DNA from: Nakamurella alba
GTDB lineage: Bacteria; Actinomycetota; Actinomycetes; Mycobacteriales; Nakamurellaceae
DNA length: 64,000 nt
Assembly (NCBI RefSeq): GCF_009707545.1
Contig: NZ_WLYK01000008.1
Span: 434,001 to 498,000, forward strand
Reading direction: 5' to 3'
Shown: piece by piece, positions 53,634-61,175 of the stretch
Position numbering within the stretch: position 1 is the stretch's first letter
Layout: each line of letters opens with the position of its first letter
Program-made: the position numbers and the translations under genes
The notes under the pieces: model-generated
What the model was told of the DNA's origin: nothing
The model's database searches: none
Seen by the model: the letters and a program-made list of their open reading frames with translations, nothing else

Positions 53634-54670
53634 TGCCCCAGCAGTTCTCGCTCCCGGCCACCACCGTTCCCGACCCTCGAGAGGCGCCGGCACTGCGCTG
53701 GGGGATCCTCGGCACCGGCTGGATCGCCGAACGGTTCGTCGCCGCGCTGCTCGCCGCCACCGACCAGCGGGTGGTGGCCGTCGGGTCGCGGTCGGCAGGG
53801 TCCGGCAAGGCCTTCGCCGCCGAGCACTGTCCGGAGGCACGGGCACACCCGTCCTACGAGGATCTGGTCGCCGACCCGGATGTCGACATCGTCTACGTCG
53901 CCACCCCGCACAACGCGCACCTGCCGCACGCCGAACTGGCGATGCGGGCCGGCAAGCACGTGCTCATCGAGAAGCCGATCGCCATCAACGCCGGGCAGGC
54001 CCGCCGGATCGCCGCGATCGCGGCGGAGACCGGGGTCTACTGCGCGGAGGCGATGTGGAGTTTCTTCCTGCCCAAGTTCGACGTGATCCGGCAGGTGCTG
54101 GCCGCCGGGGTGCTCGGCGAGTTGCGTTCCTTCATCGCCGATTTCGGCGAGCACTTCGACGACGACCACCGGATCCTCCGGCAGGACCTGGCCGGCGGCC
54201 CGATGCTCGACCTCGGCACCTACCCGGTGTCGCTCGCGTTGTCGGTGCTCGGTGTCCCGGACGACGTGGTGGCCCGCGGGACCGCGGCGCCGAGCGGGGT
54301 GAACGGCCAGGTCGGCATGATCCTCAGACACGGCGCCGACCGGCAGTCGGTGGTGCACACCTCGCTGTTCTCCACCACGCCGACCGGCGCGATCATCGGC
54401 GGCACCGATGCGGTGCTCACCATCCCGGGTGTCTTCTACCGCCCCGGGTCGTTCCGGGTGGACTTCCACGACGGCCGCGCGCCGCTCGAGTACGTCGAGG
54501 AGCCCTACGGCTACCACGGTCTCGCGTATGAGGCGGCCGAGACTGCCCGGCGTATCGTCGCGGGCGAGGTGTCGACACCTGTCCGGCCTTTACGGGACTC
54601 GATCGACACCCTCGCGACGATGGACGAGGCGCGCCGGCAGATCGGTGCCGCCTTCGACGAGGAGAAGTGA
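53633..54670 (+). CDS. Gfo/Idh/MocA oxidoreductase 2
   Basis: Second dehydrogenase of the same superfamily, 345 residues, but not a close copy of the first. Rossmann motif WGILGTGWIAERFV, the EKPIAIN lysine motif and GGPMLDLGTYP in the C-terminal domain, a signature of the dihydrodiol-dehydrogenase-like branch. ATG shares a base with the stop upstream and its own stop overlaps the next start, so the three are tightly coupled. Confidence 0.88.
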   Translation: MPQQFSLPATTVPDPREAPALRWGILGTGWIAERFVAALLAATDQRVVAVGSRSAGSGKAFAAEHCPEARAHPSYEDLVADPDVDIVYVATPHNAHLPHAELAMRAGKHVLIEKPIAINAGQARRIAAIAAETGVYCAEAMWSFFLPKFDVIRQVLAAGVLGELRSFIADFGEHFDDDHRILRQDLAGGPMLDLGTYPVSLALSVLGVPDDVVARGTAAPSGVNGQVGMILRHGADRQSVVHTSLFSTTPTGAIIGGTDAVLTIPGVFYRPGSFRVDFHDGRAPLEYVEEPYGYHGLAYEAAETARRIVAGEVSTPVRPLRDSIDTLATMDEARRQIGAAFDEEK

Positions 54671-55503
54671 TGGAACTGCCGGCACTGGAGCTCAACACCG
54701 GGCGGCTGATCCCGCAGATCGGCTTCGGGACGGCGCGGCTGCCCGACGAGGAGGTCCGGGTACTGGTGCGGGATGCACTGGCGCTCGGCTACACCGCCAT
54801 CGACACGGCCGCCAGCTACGACAACGAGATCGGCGTCGGGCAGGGCCTCGCCGACTCCGGTTTGCGCCGCGAGGACCTCTACGTCACCACGAAACTGCGT
54901 GGGGCGGATCAGGGTTCGGCATCGGTCAAGCACGCTCTGCGGCAGAGTCTGGACCGGCTGGGCCTGGAGTACGTCGACCTGTACCTGATCCACTGGCCGC
55001 TGCCACGGCTGGACCGGTACGTCGAGTCGTGGATCGCGATGACCGAGCTGGTCGACGAGGGCCTGGTCCGTGACATCGGCGTCTCCAACTTCACGCCCGA
55101 GTACCTGGACCGGCTGGCCGCCGAGTCCGACACGGTGCCGGCGGTGAACCAGATCGAACTGCACCCGAAGTTCCCGCAGCAGGCGCAGCGCGAGGACGAC
55201 TCGGAGCGCGGGATCGTCACCGAGTCCTGGTCACCGCTGGGCCAGGACGGGTCGCTGTTCACCGATCCGACAGTGCTGTCGATCGCCGACCGGTACCGCA
55301 AGACCGCGGCCCAGGTGCTGATCCGTTGGCACCTGGACCAGGGCCTGGTGGTGATCCCGAAGGCGTCCAGTCCCGCACGCATCGCGCAGAACCTCGACGT
55401 CCTCGACTTCGCCCTCGACGAGCAGGATCTCGCCGCGATGGCCCGGCTGGACACCGGGCAGCGGGTCAACGGCCAGCACCCGGCGGAGTACGAGGAGTTC
55501 TGA
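54670..55503 (+). CDS. Aldo/keto reductase
   Basis: NADPH-dependent reductase of 277 residues. The catalytic tetrad is visible: Asp in DTAASYDNE with Tyr four residues on, Lys in TTKLRG and His in LIHWPLP. A C-terminal KASSPARIAQN binds the cofactor phosphate. GAGGAGAAG lies just before ATG 54670 (GTG 54667 is an alternative). Fourth gene of the PhyH cluster; it probably reduces an aldehyde or ketone produced there. Confidence 0.9.
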   Translation: MELPALELNTGRLIPQIGFGTARLPDEEVRVLVRDALALGYTAIDTAASYDNEIGVGQGLADSGLRREDLYVTTKLRGADQGSASVKHALRQSLDRLGLEYVDLYLIHWPLPRLDRYVESWIAMTELVDEGLVRDIGVSNFTPEYLDRLAAESDTVPAVNQIELHPKFPQQAQREDDSERGIVTESWSPLGQDGSLFTDPTVLSIADRYRKTAAQVLIRWHLDQGLVVIPKASSPARIAQNLDVLDFALDEQDLAAMARLDTGQRVNGQHPAEYEEF

Positions 55504-55552
55504 TCCGCCGGGTGATCTTGCCATCGGTGGACGGCGGCACCAGGCTGGACCG

Positions 55553-56428
55553 GTGGACATCGGACTGCACGCCCTCGGGATCGGCAACGGCGCCCGGCGC
55601 GAGGTGATCGACGCGGTCGCCCGGGGCGCGGAGGCCCGCGGCTTCTCGACCCTGTGGGCCGGCGAGCACGTTGTGATGGTCGACGACGGGGCGTCGCGCT
55701 ACCCGTACACCGACGACGGCCGGATCGCCGTGCCCGCCGAGGCCGACTGGCTGGATCCGATGATCGCGCTGAGCTTCGCCGGCGCGGCCACCTCGACGAT
55801 CCGGCTGGCCACCGGTGTGCTGCTGCTGCCGGAGCATTCGCCGGTGGTGGTCGCCAAACAGGCGGCGTCGCTGGACCGGCTGTCCGGCGGACGGCTGAGC
55901 CTCGGTGTCGGCGCCGGCTGGTCGCGGGAGGAGTTCGAGGCCCTGGGCGTCCCGTTCCGGCGCCGCGGTGCCCGACTGGAGGCCTACGTCGACGCGATGC
56001 GCACGCTCTGGCGCGACGACGTGGCCGGCTTCCACAGCGAGTTCGTCGACTTCTCCGGGATCCGGGTCAACCCGAAACCCGTTTTCGGGGACCGACTACC
56101 GGTGGTCATCGGCGGCAACAGCGACACCGCCCTGGACCGGGTCGCCCGGATCGGGGACGGTTGGTACGGCTTCAATCTCGAGGACGTCGGGCACGTCGCC
56201 GAGCGGGTGTCGTTCCTCCGGGAGCGCTGCGAACGGGCGGGCCGGGAGGTCGCCCGGCTCCGGTTGTCGGTCGCGCTACGTTCGCCCGCACCGGCGGACC
56301 TGCCGCGGCTGTCGGCGCTCGGCATCGACGAGCTGGTGATCGTCGACGGGCCGCCGGAGAGCCTGGCCGACGTCGATTCTTGGCTGGATGCGCTGGCCGG
56401 CAGGTGGATGATGCCGTCCGGTCGATGA
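55553..56428 (+). CDS. LLM-class (F420-dependent type) oxidoreductase
   Basis: Luciferase-like TIM-barrel protein of 291 residues: STLWAGEHVVMV near residue 33, LATGVLLLPEHSPVVVAKQAASLDRLSGGRL as the family core, and PVVIGGNS later. In actinobacteria these proteins generally use coenzyme F420 or FMN. GTG 55553 has CAGGCT 6 nt upstream, a weak leaderless -10, so it may have its own promoter rather than belong to the PhyH operon. Confidence 0.87.
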   Translation: MDIGLHALGIGNGARREVIDAVARGAEARGFSTLWAGEHVVMVDDGASRYPYTDDGRIAVPAEADWLDPMIALSFAGAATSTIRLATGVLLLPEHSPVVVAKQAASLDRLSGGRLSLGVGAGWSREEFEALGVPFRRRGARLEAYVDAMRTLWRDDVAGFHSEFVDFSGIRVNPKPVFGDRLPVVIGGNSDTALDRVARIGDGWYGFNLEDVGHVAERVSFLRERCERAGREVARLRLSVALRSPAPADLPRLSALGIDELVIVDGPPESLADVDSWLDALAGRWMMPSGR

Positions 56429-56449
56429 AGGCGGTCTCGGCGGTGTCGC

Positions 56450-56455
56450 TACTGT
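56450..56455 (+). promoter_or_regulatory. -10 box of a leaderless hydrolase transcript
   Basis: TACTGT, 7 nt, ATG 56463, inside the end of the LLM gene region; no ribosome site. Confidence 0.5.
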
Positions 56456-56462
56456 CCTGATC

Positions 56463-57257
56463 ATGGTCGATCACGTCACCACCACGCCGCACCCGGTGGG
56501 CTGGAGCTCCGAGGGCAGCGGACCCGCGCTGGTGCTGCTGCACGGGCTGGGCGGCGACCGCAACTTCTGGGCCGCCGAGATGTCCTCTCTTGCACAACGT
56601 TTTCGGGTCATCGCACCCGACCTGCGCGGCTCCGGCGGGACCCCTTCCGGTCCCGACGGTCACCGGATCGCCGATCTCGCCGACGACGTCGCTGCGATCC
56701 TCGACGACATCGCGGTCGAGACCGCCCACGTGGTCGGCTTCTCGATGGGCGGACTGGTGGCCCAGGCATTCGCGGTACGGCACCCGGGTCGGTTGCGTAG
56801 GCTGGTGCTCGCGTCGACCTACGCCGTGATGAACCCGCAGTCCCGGATGTTCCTGGACGCGGTGCGGGATGTGGTCGTGTCCACCGGCTCGATGCGCGCG
56901 GTGTACCCGCTGGTCTGCCCGTGGCTGTTCTCGCTGGAATTCCAGGCCGATCCGGCGAACGCCGCCTGGTTCGAGACACCCGCCGACGACGGCGAGTCGC
57001 CCTCGGGCTGGCTCGCTCAGTACGCCGCGCAACGGGAGTTCGACGGAACCCCCGATCTGGCCGGGATCTCGGCGCCGACCCTGGTCCTGCACGGCGCCGC
57101 CGATGCGCTGGTCGCCGGGTCCGACGCCCTGGCCCTCGTCGAGGGCATCCCCGGCGCCGGCCTGCGGGCCTTCGCCGGAGCGGGTCATCTGATCAATCTC
57201 GAGCTACCGGGCGAGTTCCTCGGCGAGGTCGGCGACTTCCTGACCACCCGTCGCTGA
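56463..57257 (+). CDS. Alpha/beta hydrolase
   Basis: Serine hydrolase of 264 residues. Oxyanion HG motif LLHGLGGDRNFW, nucleophile elbow GFSMGG with Ser94, acid LHGAADALV and the C-terminal His in GAGHLINLE. Resembles 3-oxoadipate enol-lactonase-type esterases in plan, but the substrate is open. The leaderless -10 at 56450-56455 supports ATG 56463. Convergent with the membrane protein gene 11 bp away. Confidence 0.87.
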   Translation: MVDHVTTTPHPVGWSSEGSGPALVLLHGLGGDRNFWAAEMSSLAQRFRVIAPDLRGSGGTPSGPDGHRIADLADDVAAILDDIAVETAHVVGFSMGGLVAQAFAVRHPGRLRRLVLASTYAVMNPQSRMFLDAVRDVVVSTGSMRAVYPLVCPWLFSLEFQADPANAAWFETPADDGESPSGWLAQYAAQREFDGTPDLAGISAPTLVLHGAADALVAGSDALALVEGIPGAGLRAFAGAGHLINLELPGEFLGEVGDFLTTRR

Positions 57258-57268
57258 CCCGGGACTCC

Positions 57269-58366
57269 TCAGCCGTCGATGATCTGGTCCAGCATCGGCA
57301 CGATCGTGCCGAGATCGTCTGGGCTGCCGGCCGCGAGGCTGCCGTTGTCCACCGCGGGCGTGCAGTGCGGGCTGACCCGGATCAGCACGGTCGGGCCGTC
57401 CGCGTAGCTGAACCGCACCGTGTACAGGTGGTCCTCGTTCGCCGGTTCACCGTCCGGCGTGCAGCTGCCCTGGCTCGGACCGTCGACGGGCAGGTCGTTG
57501 AACCCCGCCACCAGGGCCGGATCCGCCGGGACCGTGCGCAGGGTCGGATTCAGTTGGTCCCGCCAGGTCGCCCGGCCCACCTCGACCTCAGTGGCACCGG
57601 CCGGCACCATCTCCAGCTGCTGCCCCCAGCGCCCCTGGTTGTAGCTCGCGCAGTTGTAGTCCTGCGGGCACGACTCGAAGATCTCTTCGATGGTCAGCCA
57701 GCGGCCGGCGCGTGAGCTGGAGATCAGCTGGTGGGCGCGGTTGACATCTGCGGTGTCCCTGCCGTTCCCGAGCTTCGAGCAGAGGTTGGTGTCGGCGGAG
57801 ATCCACACCGTGCTGCCGTCGGCATAGGTCAGGCCGTACAGCACCGTGTCGGTCATGGACTGCCCGGCCGCGGGGCAGACGCCGCCGGCTCCGTCCAGAT
57901 CGGTCGGCCAGGAACGGATCTCGCCGACCATGGTGGTGAGATCGCCGGTCAGTACCGAAGCGACCGGCCCGGACTTCCCGGGCTCGCCGGACGGCGTCCC
58001 GAACCGGTAGCGGCAGGTGAGCGCGTGGGTCGGGATCTCGTCGGGGACCAGAGTGTCGAAGTCGCGGGTGGGTTTCGTCGGCACCCAGCGTCCGTGGATC
58101 GGTGGCCCGTCGGGTGCCAACTCGGCCGGGCAGGTCGCCGGGGTGGCTGCGGCCTCCGACGTGCCGACCGGAGGAGGTGCTTCCGACGTCGTGCTGTTGC
58201 CGGCCGATGGCCGAGGAGCGGCCGGTGAGGCGACGTCATCGGAACGCACCAGCAGCACGGTGCCGACGACGACCGCGATCACCGCGACCGCGACCAGCGC
58301 CGGCCAGAACCGCCGCAGCGGACTGCGGCCGCCCGCCGTCGAGTCGTTGTCCTGCTGTTGCGTCAT
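57269..58366 (-). CDS. Membrane-anchored extracytoplasmic protein, paralogue of the sigma-factor partner
   Basis: Protein of 365 residues with a single helix near 20-40 and a large extracytoplasmic domain containing several cysteines. It is a clear paralogue of the next gene upstream: both share FWPALVA in the helix, RWVP or PWVP, VPDEIP-like segments, GRWGQQ and a near-identical C-terminus (PMLDQIIDG / PMLDQIVDG). It lacks the 40-residue N-terminal cytoplasmic segment of its partner that could bind a sigma factor. Function unknown; it may sense an envelope signal. Confidence 0.75.
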   Translation of the reverse strand: MTQQQDNDSTAGGRSPLRRFWPALVAVAVIAVVVGTVLLVRSDDVASPAAPRPSAGNSTTSEAPPPVGTSEAAATPATCPAELAPDGPPIHGRWVPTKPTRDFDTLVPDEIPTHALTCRYRFGTPSGEPGKSGPVASVLTGDLTTMVGEIRSWPTDLDGAGGVCPAAGQSMTDTVLYGLTYADGSTVWISADTNLCSKLGNGRDTADVNRAHQLISSSRAGRWLTIEEIFESCPQDYNCASYNQGRWGQQLEMVPAGATEVEVGRATWRDQLNPTLRTVPADPALVAGFNDLPVDGPSQGSCTPDGEPANEDHLYTVRFSYADGPTVLIRVSPHCTPAVDNGSLAAGSPDDLGTIVPMLDQIIDG

Positions 58367-58477
58367 CCCGCCCCCTGGCTCCGAGCCGATGTGCTCGCTC
58401 TCGTGACCAGGATGATCCCTGCCCTTCCGCGTCGACGGAAGCCCCGGCGAAGGATAGGTCGGCCAGTACGGCGGGCC

Positions 58478-59608
58478 TCAGCCGTCGACGATCTGGTCCA
58501 GCATCGGCAGGATCGTGTCGAGATCGCCCGCATCGCCACCGCTGAGGCTGCCGTTGGAGAAGAACGGTCCACAGGACTCATTGATCAACACCATGACCTC
58601 GGGTCCTTGCGGATAGCTGAAGCGCGCGATGTAGTAGCGGTGGGAGGACAGCGCCGGGTCCCGCGGAGTGCAGGACCTGGGCGACGGTGCAGTGGAGAAT
58701 GCGTTCAGTGCGTCGACCAGACGCTCATCAGCCGTCGCCTCGCCGCTTGCCGTCGGCGGGCCAGGCGAATCGGAACGGGAGACCTCGACACCCGTGGCGC
58801 CGGGCGGGACCATGTCCTGCTGCTGGCCCCATCGGCCGCTCACGTCGATGCAGGCATCAGTCGACGGACACTCGCCGATGATTTCGTCCTTCGGGATCCA
58901 GCGTCCGGCGGCTGCGGACTGCACAAGCTGACCGGAACCCAGAACATACGAGAACTGGTCGCCGTTACCGAGGTTCGTGCAGATCTGCGTGTCCGCTCCC
59001 AACCAGACGGTAGATCCGTCGCCGTAGGTGAAGGCATACAGAACGCTCTGAGTCTTCGACTGCCCGACCGCGGCGCAGACGTACGGCCGGGCTTGTCCCG
59101 GCAGCGCCGTCGGCCAATAGCGGATCTCGTCGACCATCGCCGCGAGGTCGCCTCCGATGACCCCGGCCGCCGGCCCACTGTTCCCGGTGGTCGAGAAGGT
59201 GTAGGTGCAGGTGACCACCGACACCGGAATCTCGTCGGGAAGGAGGCGGTCGATCTCGCGGGTGGGCGCTGCTGGAACCCACGGACCCTTGGTGGAGTCC
59301 TCCGGCCGTTGTAGTTCGGCAGGACACTCGGTCGGAACAATTGTCGGCGCCGACGACATCGTGCTGGCGGGAAGGTTGTCGGTCGACGGCGGTGACGCCG
59401 GCCCGGAGACTCTGTCATTGCGGACCACCAGCACCGTGCCGGCGACAACTGCGATCACCGCAGCAGCCACGAGTGCCGGCCAGAACCGGGTGACCGGACC
59501 TCGGCGGGAGACCAAGCGCTGGTTGATGTCCCAGGCCTCGGGGGAGACGCTCACCGCATCGGCCCGACGAGCGAGGTCGGCGCGCAGGTGGTCCTCGAAG
59601 TCGGTCAT
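58478..59608 (-). CDS. Membrane protein coupled to an ECF sigma factor, putative anti-sigma factor
   Basis: Protein of 376 residues. The cytoplasmic N-terminus (about 1-42: FEDHLRADLARRADAVSV) resembles the short head of SigE-family anti-sigma proteins; one helix at about 43-63; then an extracytoplasmic domain with at least six cysteines. Its ATG overlaps the stop of the sigma-factor gene (ATGA). The role as anti-sigma factor is inferred from coupling and topology. Tandem paralogue of the gene that follows. Confidence 0.75.
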   Translation of the reverse strand: MTDFEDHLRADLARRADAVSVSPEAWDINQRLVSRRGPVTRFWPALVAAAVIAVVAGTVLVVRNDRVSGPASPPSTDNLPASTMSSAPTIVPTECPAELQRPEDSTKGPWVPAAPTREIDRLLPDEIPVSVVTCTYTFSTTGNSGPAAGVIGGDLAAMVDEIRYWPTALPGQARPYVCAAVGQSKTQSVLYAFTYGDGSTVWLGADTQICTNLGNGDQFSYVLGSGQLVQSAAAGRWIPKDEIIGECPSTDACIDVSGRWGQQQDMVPPGATGVEVSRSDSPGPPTASGEATADERLVDALNAFSTAPSPRSCTPRDPALSSHRYYIARFSYPQGPEVMVLINESCGPFFSNGSLSGGDAGDLDTILPMLDQIVDG

Positions 59609-60090
59609 GGTGCTTCCCTCGCTTCGGTCAGGGCGGCGCGCAGTGCGGCCAGCCCGCGGGACAGGTGGGTGCGGGCGGTCCCGGCGGACACGCCCATCGA
59701 GGCGGCCAGGTCCGCGTCGGACAGATCCAGCCAGTACCGCAGGACCAGGGCCTCCCGGTGTCGCGGTGAGAGTGCCTGCAGCGCAGCGGCGGTCGCGCTG
59801 GTGTCGGCGGCCAGTACCTCGTCCTCGGCGCTCGGAACCGTGCCGCGCGACACCGGCTCACGATGCTTGTCGACCACTGTCAGATGACGCGCCCGCGACC
59901 GGCAGAGGTTGACCACGGTGGTACGCAGGTAGGCCCGGGCCGCTTCCGGATCCCGCAGCCGGTGCATCCGGCCGTGCAGCCGGACGAACGCCTCCTGCGC
60001 GATGTTCTCCGGATCGTCGGCGCCGAGCAGGGTGGCCAGCGCCGTCATGCCCCTGAAGTGCGCGTCGAACAGCCCGCGGTACCCGTCCAC
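59605..60090 (-). CDS. SigE-family ECF RNA polymerase sigma factor
   Basis: Sigma factor of 161 residues. Region 2 spans about 8-70 (FDAHFRGMTALATLLGADD, then AQEAFVRLHGRM), region 4 about 100-152 (LQALSPRHREALVLRYWLD and the helix-turn-helix SDADLAASMGVSAGTARTHLSRG in two parts). The start GTG 60090 follows AGGGGG; GTG 60096 is an alternative. Translationally coupled to the membrane protein behind it. It probably activates its own operon and an envelope-stress set. Confidence 0.9.
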   Translation of the reverse strand: MDGYRGLFDAHFRGMTALATLLGADDPENIAQEAFVRLHGRMHRLRDPEAARAYLRTTVVNLCRSRARHLTVVDKHREPVSRGTVPSAEDEVLAADTSATAAALQALSPRHREALVLRYWLDLSDADLAASMGVSAGTARTHLSRGLAALRAALTEAREAP

Positions 60091-60154
60091 CCCACACCCC
60101 CTGTCCGGCCTCTTACTTTCATGGACTCCCGGCCGGCCGGAATTGTTGAGGCGC

Positions 60155-60877
60155 TCAGGCGCGGGCGACCTGCCGATCGGCGGCCGCGGCCACCAGCCCG
60201 GCGAAGAGGCGGAGGTCGGTGTCGGTCTCCGGGTGCCACTGGACGCCGACGACGAACCGGTCGCCCGGCGCCTCCATCGCCTCGAGGATGCCGTCGGCGC
60301 ACCAGGCGGCGGGCGCGAAACCGGGGTGCTCGGCGACGGACTGGTGGTGGTGGCAGGGCACGGTCAGGTGCCCGCCGTCGAGCAGCGCCGCCACCCGGGT
60401 CCCTGCCACCGGATCGACCTCGATCGGGCCGTAGAGACCGGGGCCGGGGGAGTGCCGGTCGTGACCGGCGACGTCCGGCACGTGCTGGTGCAGCCGACCG
60501 CCGGCCCGCACCGCCATCACCTGCATGCCGCGGCAGATGCCGAGCACCGGCAGATCGAGGTCGTCGGCGGCGTCCAGCAGGGCCAGCTCGGACACGTCCC
60601 GGTCGTCGCGCCAGCCGGCGGTCGCGGCGTGCGGCAGCTCCCCGTAGCGGGAGGGGTTCACGTCGGCGCCGCCGGCGATCACCAGGCCGTCGAGCCGGGA
60701 CACCAGCGCCGCGGCGTCGTCGCCCGGACCGAGCGGCGGCAGCAGCACCACTGCGCCCCCGCCACCTCGTACCGCCTCCACGTACCGCTCCGGCAGCAGT
60801 GCGGCCCGGACCGCCTCCCAGCTCCCCCAGGAGGCCGGCTCGGTGTAGGTGCTGATGCCGATCACCGGTCGCGCCAC
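60155..60877 (-). CDS. Gamma-glutamyl-gamma-aminobutyrate hydrolase family protein (PuuD-like)
   Basis: Class I glutamine-amidotransferase-like hydrolase of 240 residues. Nucleophile Cys115 (GICRGMQ) and the His215-Glu217 pair (VQWHPET) complete the triad. PuuD-type enzymes release GABA from gamma-glutamyl-GABA in polyamine breakdown. GTG 60877 follows AGGAGG at 5 nt. The gabD-like aldehyde dehydrogenase 14 kb away would be the next step, but linkage is speculative. Confidence 0.88.
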   Translation of the reverse strand: MARPVIGISTYTEPASWGSWEAVRAALLPERYVEAVRGGGGAVVLLPPLGPGDDAAALVSRLDGLVIAGGADVNPSRYGELPHAATAGWRDDRDVSELALLDAADDLDLPVLGICRGMQVMAVRAGGRLHQHVPDVAGHDRHSPGPGLYGPIEVDPVAGTRVAALLDGGHLTVPCHHHQSVAEHPGFAPAAWCADGILEAMEAPGDRFVVGVQWHPETDTDLRLFAGLVAAAADRQVARA

Positions 60878-61175
60878 GCACGCCTCCTCGAGGTCGGTTC
60901 CGATCACCGTCAGTCTCGCAGGTGCGGCCGACCGGATCACGGTCGGCGCGGCAGGTCCATCCGCCATCCGTGCCCCGGATGCGCACGGAACGCGGGAGCC
61001 GTCCGGCCGAATGTGTGAAATCAGGGTGTGGCCCCGCACAGCGGATGCCGGGTCACGCCGGGCTGCCTACGGTCACAGGACCGGTCTGCCCCCGACACCT
61101 GGGAGCAGGACGGCAATTCCGGCAATTCGGACACGCCTTGATCAGGCAGGTCCCGGAAACACCAGGAGTGCAACG

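Noticed and set aside
60878..61175. Regulatory sites before the amylase gene
   Set aside because: A CGGCAATTC direct repeat at about 61111-61129 is visible, but no LacI-type palindrome or clear promoter was found, so nothing is called.
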